Notes under the pieces: generated by a model
The model's input: the letters and a program-made list of their open reading frames with translations, nothing else
The model's database searches: none
What the model was told of the DNA's origin: nothing
Shown here: one piece after another, positions 28,376 to 37,759 of the stretch
How the letters are laid out: each line of letters begins with the position of its first letter
How positions within the stretch are numbered: the first letter of the stretch is position 1
Made by a program: the position numbers and the translations under genes
DNA from: Sphingomonas sp. ID1715
Lineage (GTDB): Bacteria > Pseudomonadota > Alphaproteobacteria > Sphingomonadales > Sphingomonadaceae
Length of the DNA stretch: 64,000 nt
Assembly (NCBI RefSeq): GCF_013044515.1
Contig: NZ_JABEPR010000008.1
Coordinates: 45,240-109,239 of the forward strand
Direction: 5' to 3'

Positions 28376-29192
28376 CCTACCTTGTGCGCCCCGGCTGCGC
28401 TGCCGGAGATCATGTTGAGACCGAGGGGATATTTGGACGCGAGGCTATATTTCTCGACCATAGCCGCCTCCGCGTCATGCGCTTCCCGGCGAGAGAGCCG
28501 GTGGCACAAATGGTGGTAATCAGCCCCGCTAGCTTGGGCCGATCGTCGGCCCTGCCGGTGCGCTCGGCGATCCGCGCATCGATCAGCGCGTTGAGCGTGC
28601 GCGCGAAAAGGCGTTTGGACGCTGTCGCGACTGCCGCGCGGGTGTGTTCGTGGAAACGGATGTTCCAGCCCCGCTTGGTGATCCCGTAATATAGATAGGC
28701 CTCCCCCTCGCTGGTCAACAGCGTGTGGAGATAGAGCGTGTAAGTGCACGCGAGAGCTGGATTCCCGTGCAGAATTGCGCGCATCGGCAGTTCGACGCGC
28801 ATGGCGACGTCGAGGAGAGGCGAGACCATGCTGAGGAAGACGGCCGGCGCGACGCCCGCCTCCCGCGCCTCTTTGAGGATAGCCGCAGTGTGTGCTGTCT
28901 TTCCCTCGGCGTTCGCCGCCTCTCTTACATCGGCGATGATCCGCCCGCCGGGATAAGCCGGGCAAGCCCCGGCCTGCAGCCCCCCTGCGCGAACCCAGGT
29001 TTCGACCTCGGCGACATAGCCGCTGGTCTCGTTGAAATGGACGAGGACATCGTCCAGCACTTCAGCTGACCGGAGCGGATTGAACGTAAGGCCGCGCGAG
29101 AGGTGCATGAGCGCCACTGGGTCGACGAAGCGAAGTTGCCGCCCGAGTTCGGCGGCGGCAGGCCAGTCTGGTTTGAACGCAGGGCTGAACAT
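28354..29192 (-). pseudogene. GIY-YIG-like nuclease gene with a frameshift near its 3' end
   Basis: ATG 29192 (MFSPAFKPDW) has GAAGGA 6 nt upstream. The middle carries a GIY-YIG-like core: EAYLYYGITKRGW, then RFHEHTRAA, with the Tyr/Tyr, Arg and His positions of the fold. After ICATG at about 28495 the reading changes: the annotated frame runs on to a foreign tail ending at 28410, whereas another frame continues the expected C terminus (REAHDAEAAMVEKYSLASKY and PLGLNMISGSAAG) to a stop at 28354. The shift lies in a CTCTCT run, so slippage or a base-call error are both possible. Endonuclease function is inferred from the fold. Confidence 0.65.
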
Positions 29193-29370
29193 TCGACGTC
29201 CTTCAGCTACGCAGGTTACTTCCATGGTCGAACCCGGCGGGTCACGGGCTGCTTTTGTAAAACACTGTAAAATTACAAGAAATGAGGACCGGCGCGTAGC
29301 AGTAATGGCAGATATGATCTATCTATCTCAATGCGCGCAAATAACGATAATATAGCCGGGAGAACATGCC

Positions 29371-30114
29371 GTGACGGACGTGGTTTCCTCGTCTGTTGGC
29401 GAGGCTCGCCCATACATAAGCCCGGACAGCGAGATCGTCCGGGAGATGCGCTCGATACGGCGCACCATCGACGAAGCGCGCTCCGCCGGCACCCTCGACC
29501 CGCTCTTCGGCTATCTCTATGCGACCATCGAGCGGCGAACCCCAGCGCAGATCCGGACCGAAGCTGCATGCGGTCCGCGCTGCGCCTGGTGTTGTCACAC
29601 GCGCGTCGCGGCGACCGCACCGGAAATCCTGTTCCTCGCGCGCAGCCTTCCCGCCGGGGTCGTGGAGGCCGTTCCCGCATTGGCCACGCGGCGCCGCGAC
29701 GGCTGGGATCGACCGCTGCTCGAGAGCCTGGCGCCCTGCGCGGTTCTCGCCGATGGCCTTTGCACCGCGCATCCGAGCCGGCCGATCGTATCCCGCACCA
29801 CCGTGTCGCTTGACGCCGAGCAGTGCCGGATTGCCACGAGCAATCCCGAGGAAGCCGTTATCCCCTCCGTGCTGGCGTCGGTCGCCCTGCGCGCGGTTTA
29901 CGAGATCGCGCTGCAGGGCGCGCTGCTCAACGCCGGCTATGCGGTGGACCGGTTCGATCTTGCCACTGCGCTCGCCGATGTAGTCGCGGCGCCGGATGCC
30001 GAAGCCGCCTGGCTCGCGGGCGGCGATGTCTTCCCTTCAGCGCTCAGGATCGAGCAGGAAGCCTATCTGGACGAGCCGCTGAGGCTTGCCTTCTACGAGG
30101 CGGCGTTCGGCTGA
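29371..30114 (+). CDS. YkgJ-like cysteine-cluster protein
   Basis: A 247-residue protein starting at GTG 29371 with GGGAG 8 nt upstream. The cluster CGPRCAWCCHTRVAATAPEI (about 67-86), then CAVLADGLCTAHP and the later Cys of DAEQC match the zinc- or iron-binding YkgJ/UPF0153 family pattern. Its biochemical role is unknown; members are thought to bind Fe or Zn. It is alone, with the terminator of the opposing PLD/DUF6361-like operon downstream. Confidence 0.72.
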   Translation: MTDVVSSSVGEARPYISPDSEIVREMRSIRRTIDEARSAGTLDPLFGYLYATIERRTPAQIRTEAACGPRCAWCCHTRVAATAPEILFLARSLPAGVVEAVPALATRRRDGWDRPLLESLAPCAVLADGLCTAHPSRPIVSRTTVSLDAEQCRIATSNPEEAVIPSVLASVALRAVYEIALQGALLNAGYAVDRFDLATALADVVAAPDAEAAWLAGGDVFPSALRIEQEAYLDEPLRLAFYEAAFG

Positions 30115-30163
30115 AGCCCGACTTTGCGCGCTGCCGGCATGAGCTGGCGGCACGCCCGTACCT

Positions 30164-30200
30164 CATAAAAAGAGCCTGCCCGGTAAGGACCGGACAGGCT
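30164..30200 (-). terminator. Rho-independent terminator of the minus-strand PLD/DUF6361-like operon
   Basis: On the minus strand, AGCCTGTCCGGT, CCTT, ACCGGGCAGGCT form a 12-bp stem (one mismatch) directly followed by CTTTTTATG. It lies about 110 bp past the stop of the DUF6361-like gene at 30311 and points the right way to end that operon. On the + strand there is no U-tract. Confidence 0.75.
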
Positions 30201-30310
30201 TGGAAGTGGGAGGCCGCCGAAACTTTCGACTCGAAGGCCCCTCGGGTCGCAGCAACATTGTATCGCAGCGCGCATCCATTTCCTTGCACGGATGCGACAC
30301 TAGCGGCTCT

Positions 30311-31807
30311 CTAGAGTCGCCTGCACTCGACGAGCAGGCTGGTGGCTGTCTCCAGCCGGTCCGGCGTCGGCTCCGGCGGATTGCCCTGCCGGGTGGTGCC
30401 CGGCGTCAGCGTCCATCCGCCCTCGTCCATGACAATCCGCAACCGCAGGATCGTCTTGCCCCGATTGCGTGCATCGGCAAGGCCTCTTCCTACCGACCAA
30501 TAGGCGTGCTGAGCCATGATCCAGATCTCGAGCATGTGGCAGACGAAACCGGCCGGCGTCAGCTCACCCCAGCCTTGCGCCTCCCGCTTGGCCCGGCTCA
30601 GGGGCAAGCGATCCGGATTTTCGAACGGATGACCCTGGTTCGGCGCTTCCCGCAGGCAGAGCGCGAGGGCAGCGACGATAGCGGCTGGAAGCTGGTCCTG
30701 GTCACGCAAGACTCCCTGCAGGGCGCGAAGACGTTCCACCGGGTTGGTTGCGTCCTTTGATGCGAGAATCCAGGCTTCGGCACTATCCGCCAATGACTTC
30801 TTATCGAGAGCGCCGATGAAGGCCCGGGCCAGTTGTGTCGTCGAGCGAGGACCAGGCAGGAGTGCGCCGATCGTCCAATAAAACATGCCTTCGAGGGCAA
30901 GACGGAACAGTTGGCGGATTTGCACCGCGCGCCATTCGTCCGCTGCCAGGGGGCGGTCACTCGCGCTGTCCCAGGCTTCGGCGCGATCGGCCATCCGAAC
31001 CCTGATGTCCTCGTAGGTGGCTTCCTCGTCGTCGAGATTCGCATAGGCCGCCTGGACCAGCGCGACACCCTTCTGACGGGCTGGAGCTGCCCGTTCACCG
31101 CCGAGCCTCGTAAACATGGCCTTCGCCTCCGCGGCGCGAGGCTTGTCCATCGTCCAAAGCTTGCCCCAGCGCTCGGCATCCGCGCGCCTGACGACCACGT
31201 TGCCGAAGCGGTTGAACGCCTCGTGGCCCAGCTCCGCCCCGAAACCTCTTTCGAAGGCGTCGAGCACCGGGTCGAGGGAAGCATCGGGTTGGAATATGCC
31301 TGCCGCGCCCTCGACCGGGATCAGCCAGCCCATGGTGCGCAGGCTCGGCCCGTAGTTCAGCGGCGATATGAAACCTGTCGAATAGCGTCGCATGTTGCGC
31401 CGGGCTTCCCATTCCTCACCGCCAAAACGATACTGCTTCGCGTCCAGCATCGGCCGCATGGCTTGCGCCCCCGGAATGTCCGCACGCGGGTCGATCAGGA
31501 ACTGTGACCACGCGTAGATAGCCTCGATCCGGTCGACGAAATCGCGCATCTCTTCGGGCTTTGCGCTCTGCCGCTTTCCCCGCTCCAGAACATGGCGCAC
31601 CCTCCGCCAGGCCCAGGCCATCAGGGTGTAGGGACGGATGTGGCTTGCCACATTGTTGAGGTCCGGCAGCACCCGGTCCATCAGGCCGAAGTTGATCTGC
31701 CTAAGGCCCAGCGGGTCTACCCCGCCGAAGTTGATCTTGCTCCTGTCGACCGCGCGAGCCTCGCCAGCGGAGCGCGCGGTATCGAGGAGTTCGTTCAGAT
31801 CCGTCAT
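30311..31807 (-). CDS. DUF6361-like protein, partner of the PLD nuclease
   Basis: A 498-residue soluble, largely helical protein. ATG 31807 lies 2 nt after the stop of the PLD gene, so the two are co-translated. The N terminus (DPLGLRQINFGLMDRVLPDL, then NNVASHIRPYTLMAWAWRR) is like what I recall for DUF6361 proteins, which occur beside nucleases in defence-type neighbourhoods; I could not verify this. No catalytic motif is visible. Together with the PLD-like protein it may be a two-gene nuclease/sensor module. Confidence 0.7.
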   Translation of the reverse strand: MTDLNELLDTARSAGEARAVDRSKINFGGVDPLGLRQINFGLMDRVLPDLNNVASHIRPYTLMAWAWRRVRHVLERGKRQSAKPEEMRDFVDRIEAIYAWSQFLIDPRADIPGAQAMRPMLDAKQYRFGGEEWEARRNMRRYSTGFISPLNYGPSLRTMGWLIPVEGAAGIFQPDASLDPVLDAFERGFGAELGHEAFNRFGNVVVRRADAERWGKLWTMDKPRAAEAKAMFTRLGGERAAPARQKGVALVQAAYANLDDEEATYEDIRVRMADRAEAWDSASDRPLAADEWRAVQIRQLFRLALEGMFYWTIGALLPGPRSTTQLARAFIGALDKKSLADSAEAWILASKDATNPVERLRALQGVLRDQDQLPAAIVAALALCLREAPNQGHPFENPDRLPLSRAKREAQGWGELTPAGFVCHMLEIWIMAQHAYWSVGRGLADARNRGKTILRLRIVMDEGGWTLTPGTTRQGNPPEPTPDRLETATSLLVECRRL

Positions 31808-31809
31808 CG

Positions 31810-34179
31810 TCAGCAATCCCGATTGATGAGGATTCGGCCGCAGCAGGTGCTGAGACCCCGCAACCGCAGATCTTCCCCGGCCGCCAGAGGCAGGCGAATG
31901 TGGCACCGCGGGCAGGAGGGTCTGAAGGAGTCGAGTACCGTCAGTTTGGCGTATGACGAAGGATCACGCAGCGCCCGCTCTAGATTGGGCCAGTGCGGCG
32001 ATGACCTCAGGCTATCGTAACCGACATGGGGGCCACGGCCATCGCCAGCGGCAAGATAGGCGTCGATCTGCTCACCCATGGTCCTTGCCGTCAGGACCTC
32101 GCCGAGGAAGCTGTCGAGGTCGACGCCCGATCCCAGCAAATCCATGAATGCCGGTATTACATCCGGAGTGACGGAAAGGCTTGCCGGGTCGATCCCGCGG
32201 CGCAGGAAATAGCGACGTGCCCGGATCGCATTGTCGTCCCGGCGATCAGCTGCGTGATGAAGGAGAATGGAGGCGATGGCGATGTCGCTTTCGGGTCCGT
32301 CAAGCGCAACGACGTGCGCAAGCACCTTGTCGAGCCAGAGTTGCACCTTGCCCGGCGCCGGCCTGATCCGGTCCGCCAGGAAATGCGATAGCGACAGAGC
32401 CATGAGCGCGTTGCGGCCCTCCGCCTCGGGCGCCAGCATGGCCGTCAGGAGCTCGTCGAAGAGTTGCAGCGACCGATGGTTCGCCGCCTCCTCCGATCGC
32501 GCCCGCTTTTCCCGGTCCTTCTCGTCCTCATCGTCGTCGTCATCGGTCTCGCCGCCGCCGCCCCAGGGTCCGCGCGACTGTCTGAAGACGGCACGGATGA
32601 GGGCCATGGAATGGCGCCAGGCGGACGTTGCTTCGCCGTCGCTCGCTCCAGAAAATGACTGTGCGCCAAGGCCAGCCGCCTTAAGGTCCGCGAGCGTTAC
32701 CGCTCCTTCGCTCTCATTGGGTCCGCCGGTGCTTCCCCCGCCGCCAATGCCCAGCGATGCCGGCATGCGGCTCGGATCCTCACGAAACCATGCCAGGATG
32801 GCGGCAACGTCCGTCGGTGTCTCCGTGCCGGCGAGCATCGCCATGAGGCGGGGCGCGATCGAACCCGTGCGTCGGATCAGTTCGAGGGCAGCCGCGATCG
32901 ACACGAAACCCTCCCAGCGTCTGCCGTCCTGCTCAAGCCCGAGGATCAGGCGACCATTCTCCCAGCTTTCGAACTCGATTCGCGGTGCATCGACCTCGAA
33001 ATGGCCGTCGTCGGAAATCAACACCGAGCCCAACATGTGGGATCCCCTGGGCGTTCGCAGGACGGCGTTTGCGCTCCCGGAGAGTCTGGGCGCGAGCGTT
33101 CGGCCGGTTATCGTTTCGCCTTCGAGCGATGCGCCCAGGACCCCGACCGCGGATGCCACCGCGTCATTCTCGTCCTGCTCGTCGGCCGGCAGTCGTGCAG
33201 GGGCCGTCGCCGGCGCCGTCACCCAATAATTCTTGCTGCCTCGCTGAACGCGCAGCACACCGGCTTCGACGTTTCGGCCGAACAGTCCGGCATGCGTCAC
33301 ATTGGCGCTGCCGCTCAGAACGAGGCGGCCTTTGCGGCACACCAGTTCGATCGATTTGGCGTGAAGCGGCCTGTCATCCTGGCCGAACGCGTCGGCGGCA
33401 TCGATAGCCTTCCACCTCTTGCCACCCTCGAAGGGCCAGGCGTTCGAACCCTGGCCGCGGACCGTGCCTGCGCGGTGGGCATGGAGATGCGCTTCATCGA
33501 TCTCCAGCAGCGCCGCGAGCGCATTCAACCCCTCGGCGCGAAGATCGTAATAGGGCGAAACAGCTGTCATGCGCGTCACGCCGCCCAGATCTTCCGCATA
33601 GAGCGCCAGTTGTTCCGCAATAGGCGCGTCGAGGCTGTGGACCATGCGAACATTGCCCGGCCGCGGCTGTCCTTGCGCCGACCGGCGTAACGACGCAGCG
33701 ATCGTCTCGCACGCCGGTCCCGCTGTCGTGATGATCTGAGCGGAAGCCGAAATCTGTCCGAAGAAGTCGGCCGCATCGTCGAAGGCGTCCGCAGCGAAAC
33801 TAGGATGGAGATGCTCGACCAGCTCGAGATTGCCGCCCCAGCCCGCGAAGGTCAGATTTCCCGATCCGACGAGCAGATGAGCATCGTCCTCGCTGAAAAG
33901 TGCGCAGACCTTCGCGTGGAAAACGCCGTGATTGGTGCAGGCAACGGGTTCGATTTCATAGTCGCGGCCGACCCTGCGCGCCCCTTCCTCGCTCAAACCG
34001 GCACGCACGCCCTCAGGATCGGCCAGAACAAGAGCATTGCGCCCGCCGCCACGCAGCAAAGCGTCGAGAAGCACCGCCTCGAAGAAGGATAGCGAAAGCG
34101 CATAGGTTGTGAAGGCAGCGCGCTTCCACGGCGCGGCCGAGATCAGATCGAGCGGATTCACGTACACCCCCTGGACCAA
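31810..34179 (-). CDS. Phospholipase D-like nuclease with C-terminal zinc motif
   Basis: About 789 residues. Two HxK motifs of the PLD superfamily are present: HAKVCALF (His88, Lys90) with GSGNLT (Asn108), and LHAKSIEL (His273, Lys275) with SGSANVT (Asn293). The pair would form one active site cutting phosphodiester bonds, most likely DNA. A long helical C-terminal region with an Asp/Glu-rich segment (DDDDDEDEKDREK) follows, ending in a Cys pattern (CPRCHIRL ... STCCGRILINRDC) that may bind zinc. The listed start is TTG 34179; GTG 34167 or 34161 behind a G-run is equally possible. It is the first gene of a pair. Confidence 0.82.
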   Translation of the reverse strand: MVQGVYVNPLDLISAAPWKRAAFTTYALSLSFFEAVLLDALLRGGGRNALVLADPEGVRAGLSEEGARRVGRDYEIEPVACTNHGVFHAKVCALFSEDDAHLLVGSGNLTFAGWGGNLELVEHLHPSFAADAFDDAADFFGQISASAQIITTAGPACETIAASLRRSAQGQPRPGNVRMVHSLDAPIAEQLALYAEDLGGVTRMTAVSPYYDLRAEGLNALAALLEIDEAHLHAHRAGTVRGQGSNAWPFEGGKRWKAIDAADAFGQDDRPLHAKSIELVCRKGRLVLSGSANVTHAGLFGRNVEAGVLRVQRGSKNYWVTAPATAPARLPADEQDENDAVASAVGVLGASLEGETITGRTLAPRLSGSANAVLRTPRGSHMLGSVLISDDGHFEVDAPRIEFESWENGRLILGLEQDGRRWEGFVSIAAALELIRRTGSIAPRLMAMLAGTETPTDVAAILAWFREDPSRMPASLGIGGGGSTGGPNESEGAVTLADLKAAGLGAQSFSGASDGEATSAWRHSMALIRAVFRQSRGPWGGGGETDDDDDEDEKDREKRARSEEAANHRSLQLFDELLTAMLAPEAEGRNALMALSLSHFLADRIRPAPGKVQLWLDKVLAHVVALDGPESDIAIASILLHHAADRRDDNAIRARRYFLRRGIDPASLSVTPDVIPAFMDLLGSGVDLDSFLGEVLTARTMGEQIDAYLAAGDGRGPHVGYDSLRSSPHWPNLERALRDPSSYAKLTVLDSFRPSCPRCHIRLPLAAGEDLRLRGLSTCCGRILINRDC

Positions 34180-34283
34180 GCCTAACCATCGACCAGTTCA
34201 TCGACAGTAAAAATCGAAGCTTCCGCAGGTGAGCGACTGGCGGCTCCGGCCTATGCAAGTTCGGCCGAAGCAGATCGGGGAAA

Positions 34284-34343
34284 GGGAAGGGGGGACGGAG
34301 CTGGTGTTCGGGATGATCCGGACGCCAGATGGAGCTCCTTCCC
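34284..34343 (+). promoter_or_regulatory. G-rich structured leader, copy B (before ParB-like gene)
   Basis: The clearest copy. GGGAAGG (34284-34290) is perfectly complementary to CCTTCCC (34337-34343), which directly abuts ATG 34344. Between them CTGGTGTTCGG (34301-34311) pairs with CCGGACGCCAG (34318-34328) around loop GATGAT, allowing G-U pairs. GGAG at 34331-34334 is the ribosome site, enclosed by the outer helix. The pairing would hide the start region. Confidence 0.65.
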
Positions 34344-36413
34344 ATGACCGCTTCCGTAAAGCTCGCCAAACTCACCCTATCGCCCATCAACGTCCGCAAA
34401 AGGCCCGACGAACTGCTCGAAATCCCGCAAATGGCGGCCGATCTCGAAGCGCGCGGCGTTCTGCAGAACCTTCTCGTCACGCCAGTGAAGAAGCCGCGCG
34501 GCACCTTCGAGGTTTTCGACGGCGGTCGCCGCCTCCGCGGCCTGCGGATGCTCGCCGACCGCGGCGTCATTGACCCTGAAACCTACGACGTTCCCGTGAA
34601 GGTTCTGGTCGGCGACGAGGCGACCCTGTCGGAGACCTCGACCGCGGCGAACTTCCATCAGCTCAAGATGACCCCGGCCGAGGAATGCCGCGCGTTCCAG
34701 TATTTCATTGGACTGACGGGCGACATCGAGGGTGTCGCCAAGCGGTTCGGCCTCACCCGCCGCTTCGTCGAGGGCCGCCTGCGGCTGGCGACGCTCGCTG
34801 AGCCGATCTTCGAGGCGCTGAGCGAAGGCACCATCACGCTCGACGTCGCCAAGGCCTATGCGTCGACCGAGAACCAGGAGAAGCAGCTTCTCGTCTGGAA
34901 CAGCTACGGCACCAGTTACTCCAACGCCGACACGATCCGCCGCGTGATCGCCAACGAGACCATGAACTCGACCGACCCCGTCGCCATCCTGGTCGGCGAG
35001 GATCGCTATGCGGAGGCTGGCGGCAAGGTCGACCGCGATCTCTTCAGCGACAGCGGCGACAAGTGGGTCAATCCCGAGATCGCGCAGCGGCTGGCCGCGG
35101 ACATCATGGAAGCGGAAGCCAAGCGCGTCGGTGAGGAACTCGGCCTTGGCTGGATCCGGCCGATCGCGTCCAACTATACCCACAGCGCGGCTGCCGGCCT
35201 CTATCGCGTCATCCTGCCCCCGGCCGACCTGACCGAGGAACAGCAGGCCCGGATCGAGGCGATCTCGGCCCGGCAGGAAGTGATCTCCGTCGAGATGGAC
35301 GATGATGCCATCGGCGAGGACGCCTACAAGGCGCTTGACCAGGAATATGACGCGCTCACCGAGGAGGAGCAGGCGATCCGCAACGTCGCGCCGGTGCTGC
35401 CGGACGAGCTGCGCCCGCTGGTCGGCGCCTTCCTCAAGCTCACTCCCAGGGGCGAAATGGTCCTCGACGCCGAATATTACAGCGAGGAGCCCGTCCGGAT
35501 CGGCGGCACCGAGGAGGAAACCGGCGACACCGCGGTCAACGGGGCGCGCAGCCGGCCGAGCGGGGCAGGCAGGGAATCCGCGCCTCCGGCGTCGCGGCCC
35601 GAAGCGGTCGCGCCCGGCGGCAAGCCGCTCAGCGCGCGGCTCTACGACGAGCTTGCGATGCAGCGGCGCGACGTCCTGGCGGCGACCCTCCTCAGCCATC
35701 CGGCGCTCGCGCTCGACTATGCGCTGTTCGTGATGATCGACGACCGCATGAGCACCGAAAGCGCCTATGGCTCGACCATCCGCGCACGCTCGCCGCAGGA
35801 CCCGGTCACCGGCGAGCAGCCCGCGACCCGTGCCCGCAGCTATCTCGCCGAAGCGCATGACGGGCTCGATGCCGATTGGACCGAATATCCCTCGCAGGTC
35901 GAGCGGTTCGAGGCGTTCCGCGCGCTCGACGACGACGGCAAGGCGGCCTGGCTAGGCTATATCGTCGCGATGTCGCTCGAGGCGCCCAATTCCCGCGCCG
36001 AACAGTCCCCGCTCCACAACCGTCTCGCGACGATCATGGAGATCGACGTCGCGAGCTGGTGGCGGCCGACCTCGGAGAACTTCTTCGACCGGGTCAGCAA
36101 GGGTTCGATCCTGACGCTGCTCGCCGATGTCGGCGGCGCCGCGCTCACCGCGCGTCACGCGACGATGAAGAAGTCGGAGATCTCGGAATCGTGCGCCAAG
36201 CTCTTCGCGGGCGAGGCGATCGTCGAGCCGGAGGTTCGCGACGCGGCGCTGGCCTGGGTGCCCAACGCCATGAAGTTCCTCGACCAGGTGCCCGCCGACG
36301 ATCTCGATGTCGACGACAGCACCGAGGATCAGGGCGACGATCGGGAGACGGTCGCGGGGAACGACGCCGACGGCGAATCTCAGCTGGACGATCAGGACGC
36401 GCTCGCGGCCTGA
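34344..36413 (+). CDS. Large ParB-domain protein (ParB/RepB/Spo0J-like nuclease fold)
   Basis: A 689-residue protein from ATG 34344. The N-terminal ParB_N domain shows LSPINVRKRPDELLEIPQMA, GVLQNLLVTPV and the FDGGRRLRGLRML box (GxRR), with a following HTH-like segment (AKRFGLTRRFVEGRLRLATL). The large C-terminal half is acidic and specific to plasmid-borne members, with EEETGD- and Pro-rich linkers. Such proteins on sphingomonad plasmids are not the canonical segregation ParB; they may be transcription factors or CTP-dependent clamps. It begins the plasmid backbone block with ArdC and DUF6927 next. Confidence 0.83.
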   Translation: MTASVKLAKLTLSPINVRKRPDELLEIPQMAADLEARGVLQNLLVTPVKKPRGTFEVFDGGRRLRGLRMLADRGVIDPETYDVPVKVLVGDEATLSETSTAANFHQLKMTPAEECRAFQYFIGLTGDIEGVAKRFGLTRRFVEGRLRLATLAEPIFEALSEGTITLDVAKAYASTENQEKQLLVWNSYGTSYSNADTIRRVIANETMNSTDPVAILVGEDRYAEAGGKVDRDLFSDSGDKWVNPEIAQRLAADIMEAEAKRVGEELGLGWIRPIASNYTHSAAAGLYRVILPPADLTEEQQARIEAISARQEVISVEMDDDAIGEDAYKALDQEYDALTEEEQAIRNVAPVLPDELRPLVGAFLKLTPRGEMVLDAEYYSEEPVRIGGTEEETGDTAVNGARSRPSGAGRESAPPASRPEAVAPGGKPLSARLYDELAMQRRDVLAATLLSHPALALDYALFVMIDDRMSTESAYGSTIRARSPQDPVTGEQPATRARSYLAEAHDGLDADWTEYPSQVERFEAFRALDDDGKAAWLGYIVAMSLEAPNSRAEQSPLHNRLATIMEIDVASWWRPTSENFFDRVSKGSILTLLADVGGAALTARHATMKKSEISESCAKLFAGEAIVEPEVRDAALAWVPNAMKFLDQVPADDLDVDDSTEDQGDDRETVAGNDADGESQLDDQDALAA

Positions 36414-36496
36414 CGCCAGTCACCAACTGGAGTGCTCACCGCCGGCGCGCACCCCGCGCTGGCGGTTTCCTTCTCGTCCGCACCGGAGTTCCCACC

Positions 36497-37435
36497 ATGT
36501 CAGCTTCACGACGCTCCAGCCGCGACGTCGCCGCGGAAATCACCGACCTCATCATTCGCAAGCTCGAGGAAGGCGTCCCGCCCTGGTCGAGACCCTGGCG
36601 GTGCAGCGGCGCCGGCGGGCGCCCGCTGCGGCATTGCGGCACGCCTTATACCGGCATCAATACGCTCTACCTGTGGGCGCTCGGCGACGCGATGGGCTAC
36701 CGCTCGCGCTTCTGGATGACCTATCGCCAGGCCGAGGCGCTCGGGGCCAATGTACGGCGCGGCGAAACCGGCGCGATCTCGGTCTATTATTCCTCGTTCA
36801 AGAAGACCGAGGAGCATCCCGAAACCGGCAGGGAGGTCGAGAAGAACATCCGCTTCCTTCGCCACTACGTCGTCTTCAATGCCGATCAGATCGACGCGCT
36901 TCCGGCCTATTTCTATGCTCCGCAAGAGCCGGAGGTGCCGGTGGAGCCCTCGACGCACCAGGCCGCGATCGACGCCTTCTTCGACGCGATCCCCGCCGAC
37001 GTCCGCCACGGCGGCAACCAGGCCTACTTCACACCGACATTCGATCACATCCAGATGCCCAGCCGCAGCTCGTTCCGCAGCATGGATCTGTACGCCTCGA
37101 CGAGGTGCCATGAGACAGTCCACTGGTCGGGCCACCCCGACCGGCTCGCGCGCAAATTCGGCAAGCGCTTCGGCGATAAGGCCTATGCGTTCGAAGAGCT
37201 CGTCGCAGAAATCGGGGCCGGCCTTTGCTGCGCCGATCTCGGCCTGCCCAATCTGCTGCACGACAGCCATGCGAGCTATGTCGGGCACTGGCTCGGCATC
37301 CTGCGCGGCGACAAGACCGCCATCATCCACGCGGCTGCCAAAGCCGAGCAGGCCTTCGCCTATCTGAAGAGCTTCTCCGGTGCCGAGAGCGATGCCGCGC
37401 CCGCCGATCCGGCCGTGCCGGCGCTCGCCGCCTGA
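36497..37435 (+). CDS. ardC: ArdC-like antirestriction protein / zincin metallopeptidase
   Basis: A 312-residue protein with GGAG upstream of ATG 36497. The N-terminal ssDNA-binding ArdC domain includes PPWSRPWRC, GTPYTGINTLYLW and FWMTYRQAEALGANVRRGE. The C-terminal metallopeptidase domain has HETVH (His205, Glu206, His209) with a third acidic ligand in FEELVAEIG. ArdC proteins protect incoming plasmid DNA from type I restriction during conjugation. Its location beside ParB-like and the strawberry-notch gene is normal for such plasmids. Confidence 0.9.
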   Translation: MSASRRSSRDVAAEITDLIIRKLEEGVPPWSRPWRCSGAGGRPLRHCGTPYTGINTLYLWALGDAMGYRSRFWMTYRQAEALGANVRRGETGAISVYYSSFKKTEEHPETGREVEKNIRFLRHYVVFNADQIDALPAYFYAPQEPEVPVEPSTHQAAIDAFFDAIPADVRHGGNQAYFTPTFDHIQMPSRSSFRSMDLYASTRCHETVHWSGHPDRLARKFGKRFGDKAYAFEELVAEIGAGLCCADLGLPNLLHDSHASYVGHWLGILRGDKTAIIHAAAKAEQAFAYLKSFSGAESDAAPADPAVPALAA

Positions 37436-37488
37436 GCGCCGCCGAGGCTCCCGCTTCCCCAATTACCGACAAGCAAAGGAACACCATC

Positions 37489-37759
37489 ATGGGATGGCTC
37501 TACATGCCGCGTGCGTCGCTCGGCGGCCACGCAACCGCCAAATCCTACCTCGACGCCCAGTGTACCTACGACCGCCCACAGGAGGATGGCGGCACGCAAG
37601 GACTCAAGGTGCTGGCCTCGGCCTGCCCCGGCAACCGGGTCTATTACGCCGCGGTGCAGGTCATGAAGAACGGCATCGGCGGCGAGGTTTTCGCCATCGT
37701 CTGCCTCGTGCGGTGGAACCCGCGCGACAAGGACGGAATGATCTTCGGGTATAAGGACA
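37489..37759 (+). CDS. DUF6927-like protein, exon 1 (split by group II intron)
   Basis: First 90 codons plus the first base of codon 91. AAAGGA at 37475-37480 precedes ATG 37489. The sequence GWLYMPRASLGGHATAKSYL and VMKNGIGGEVFAIVCLVRWN belongs to a small conserved plasmid protein I recall as DUF6927. At 37760 the intron begins (GTGCG). In unspliced RNA the frame would end within the intron at 37779. Joined to 40315 it gives GYKD-M-TENMGPCEAECPER without a break, a 203-residue protein of unknown function. Confidence 0.8.

Noticed and set aside
34377..35858. 493-codon minus frame opposite the ParB-like gene
   Set aside because: Shadow frame; plus strand carries the ParB_N motifs.
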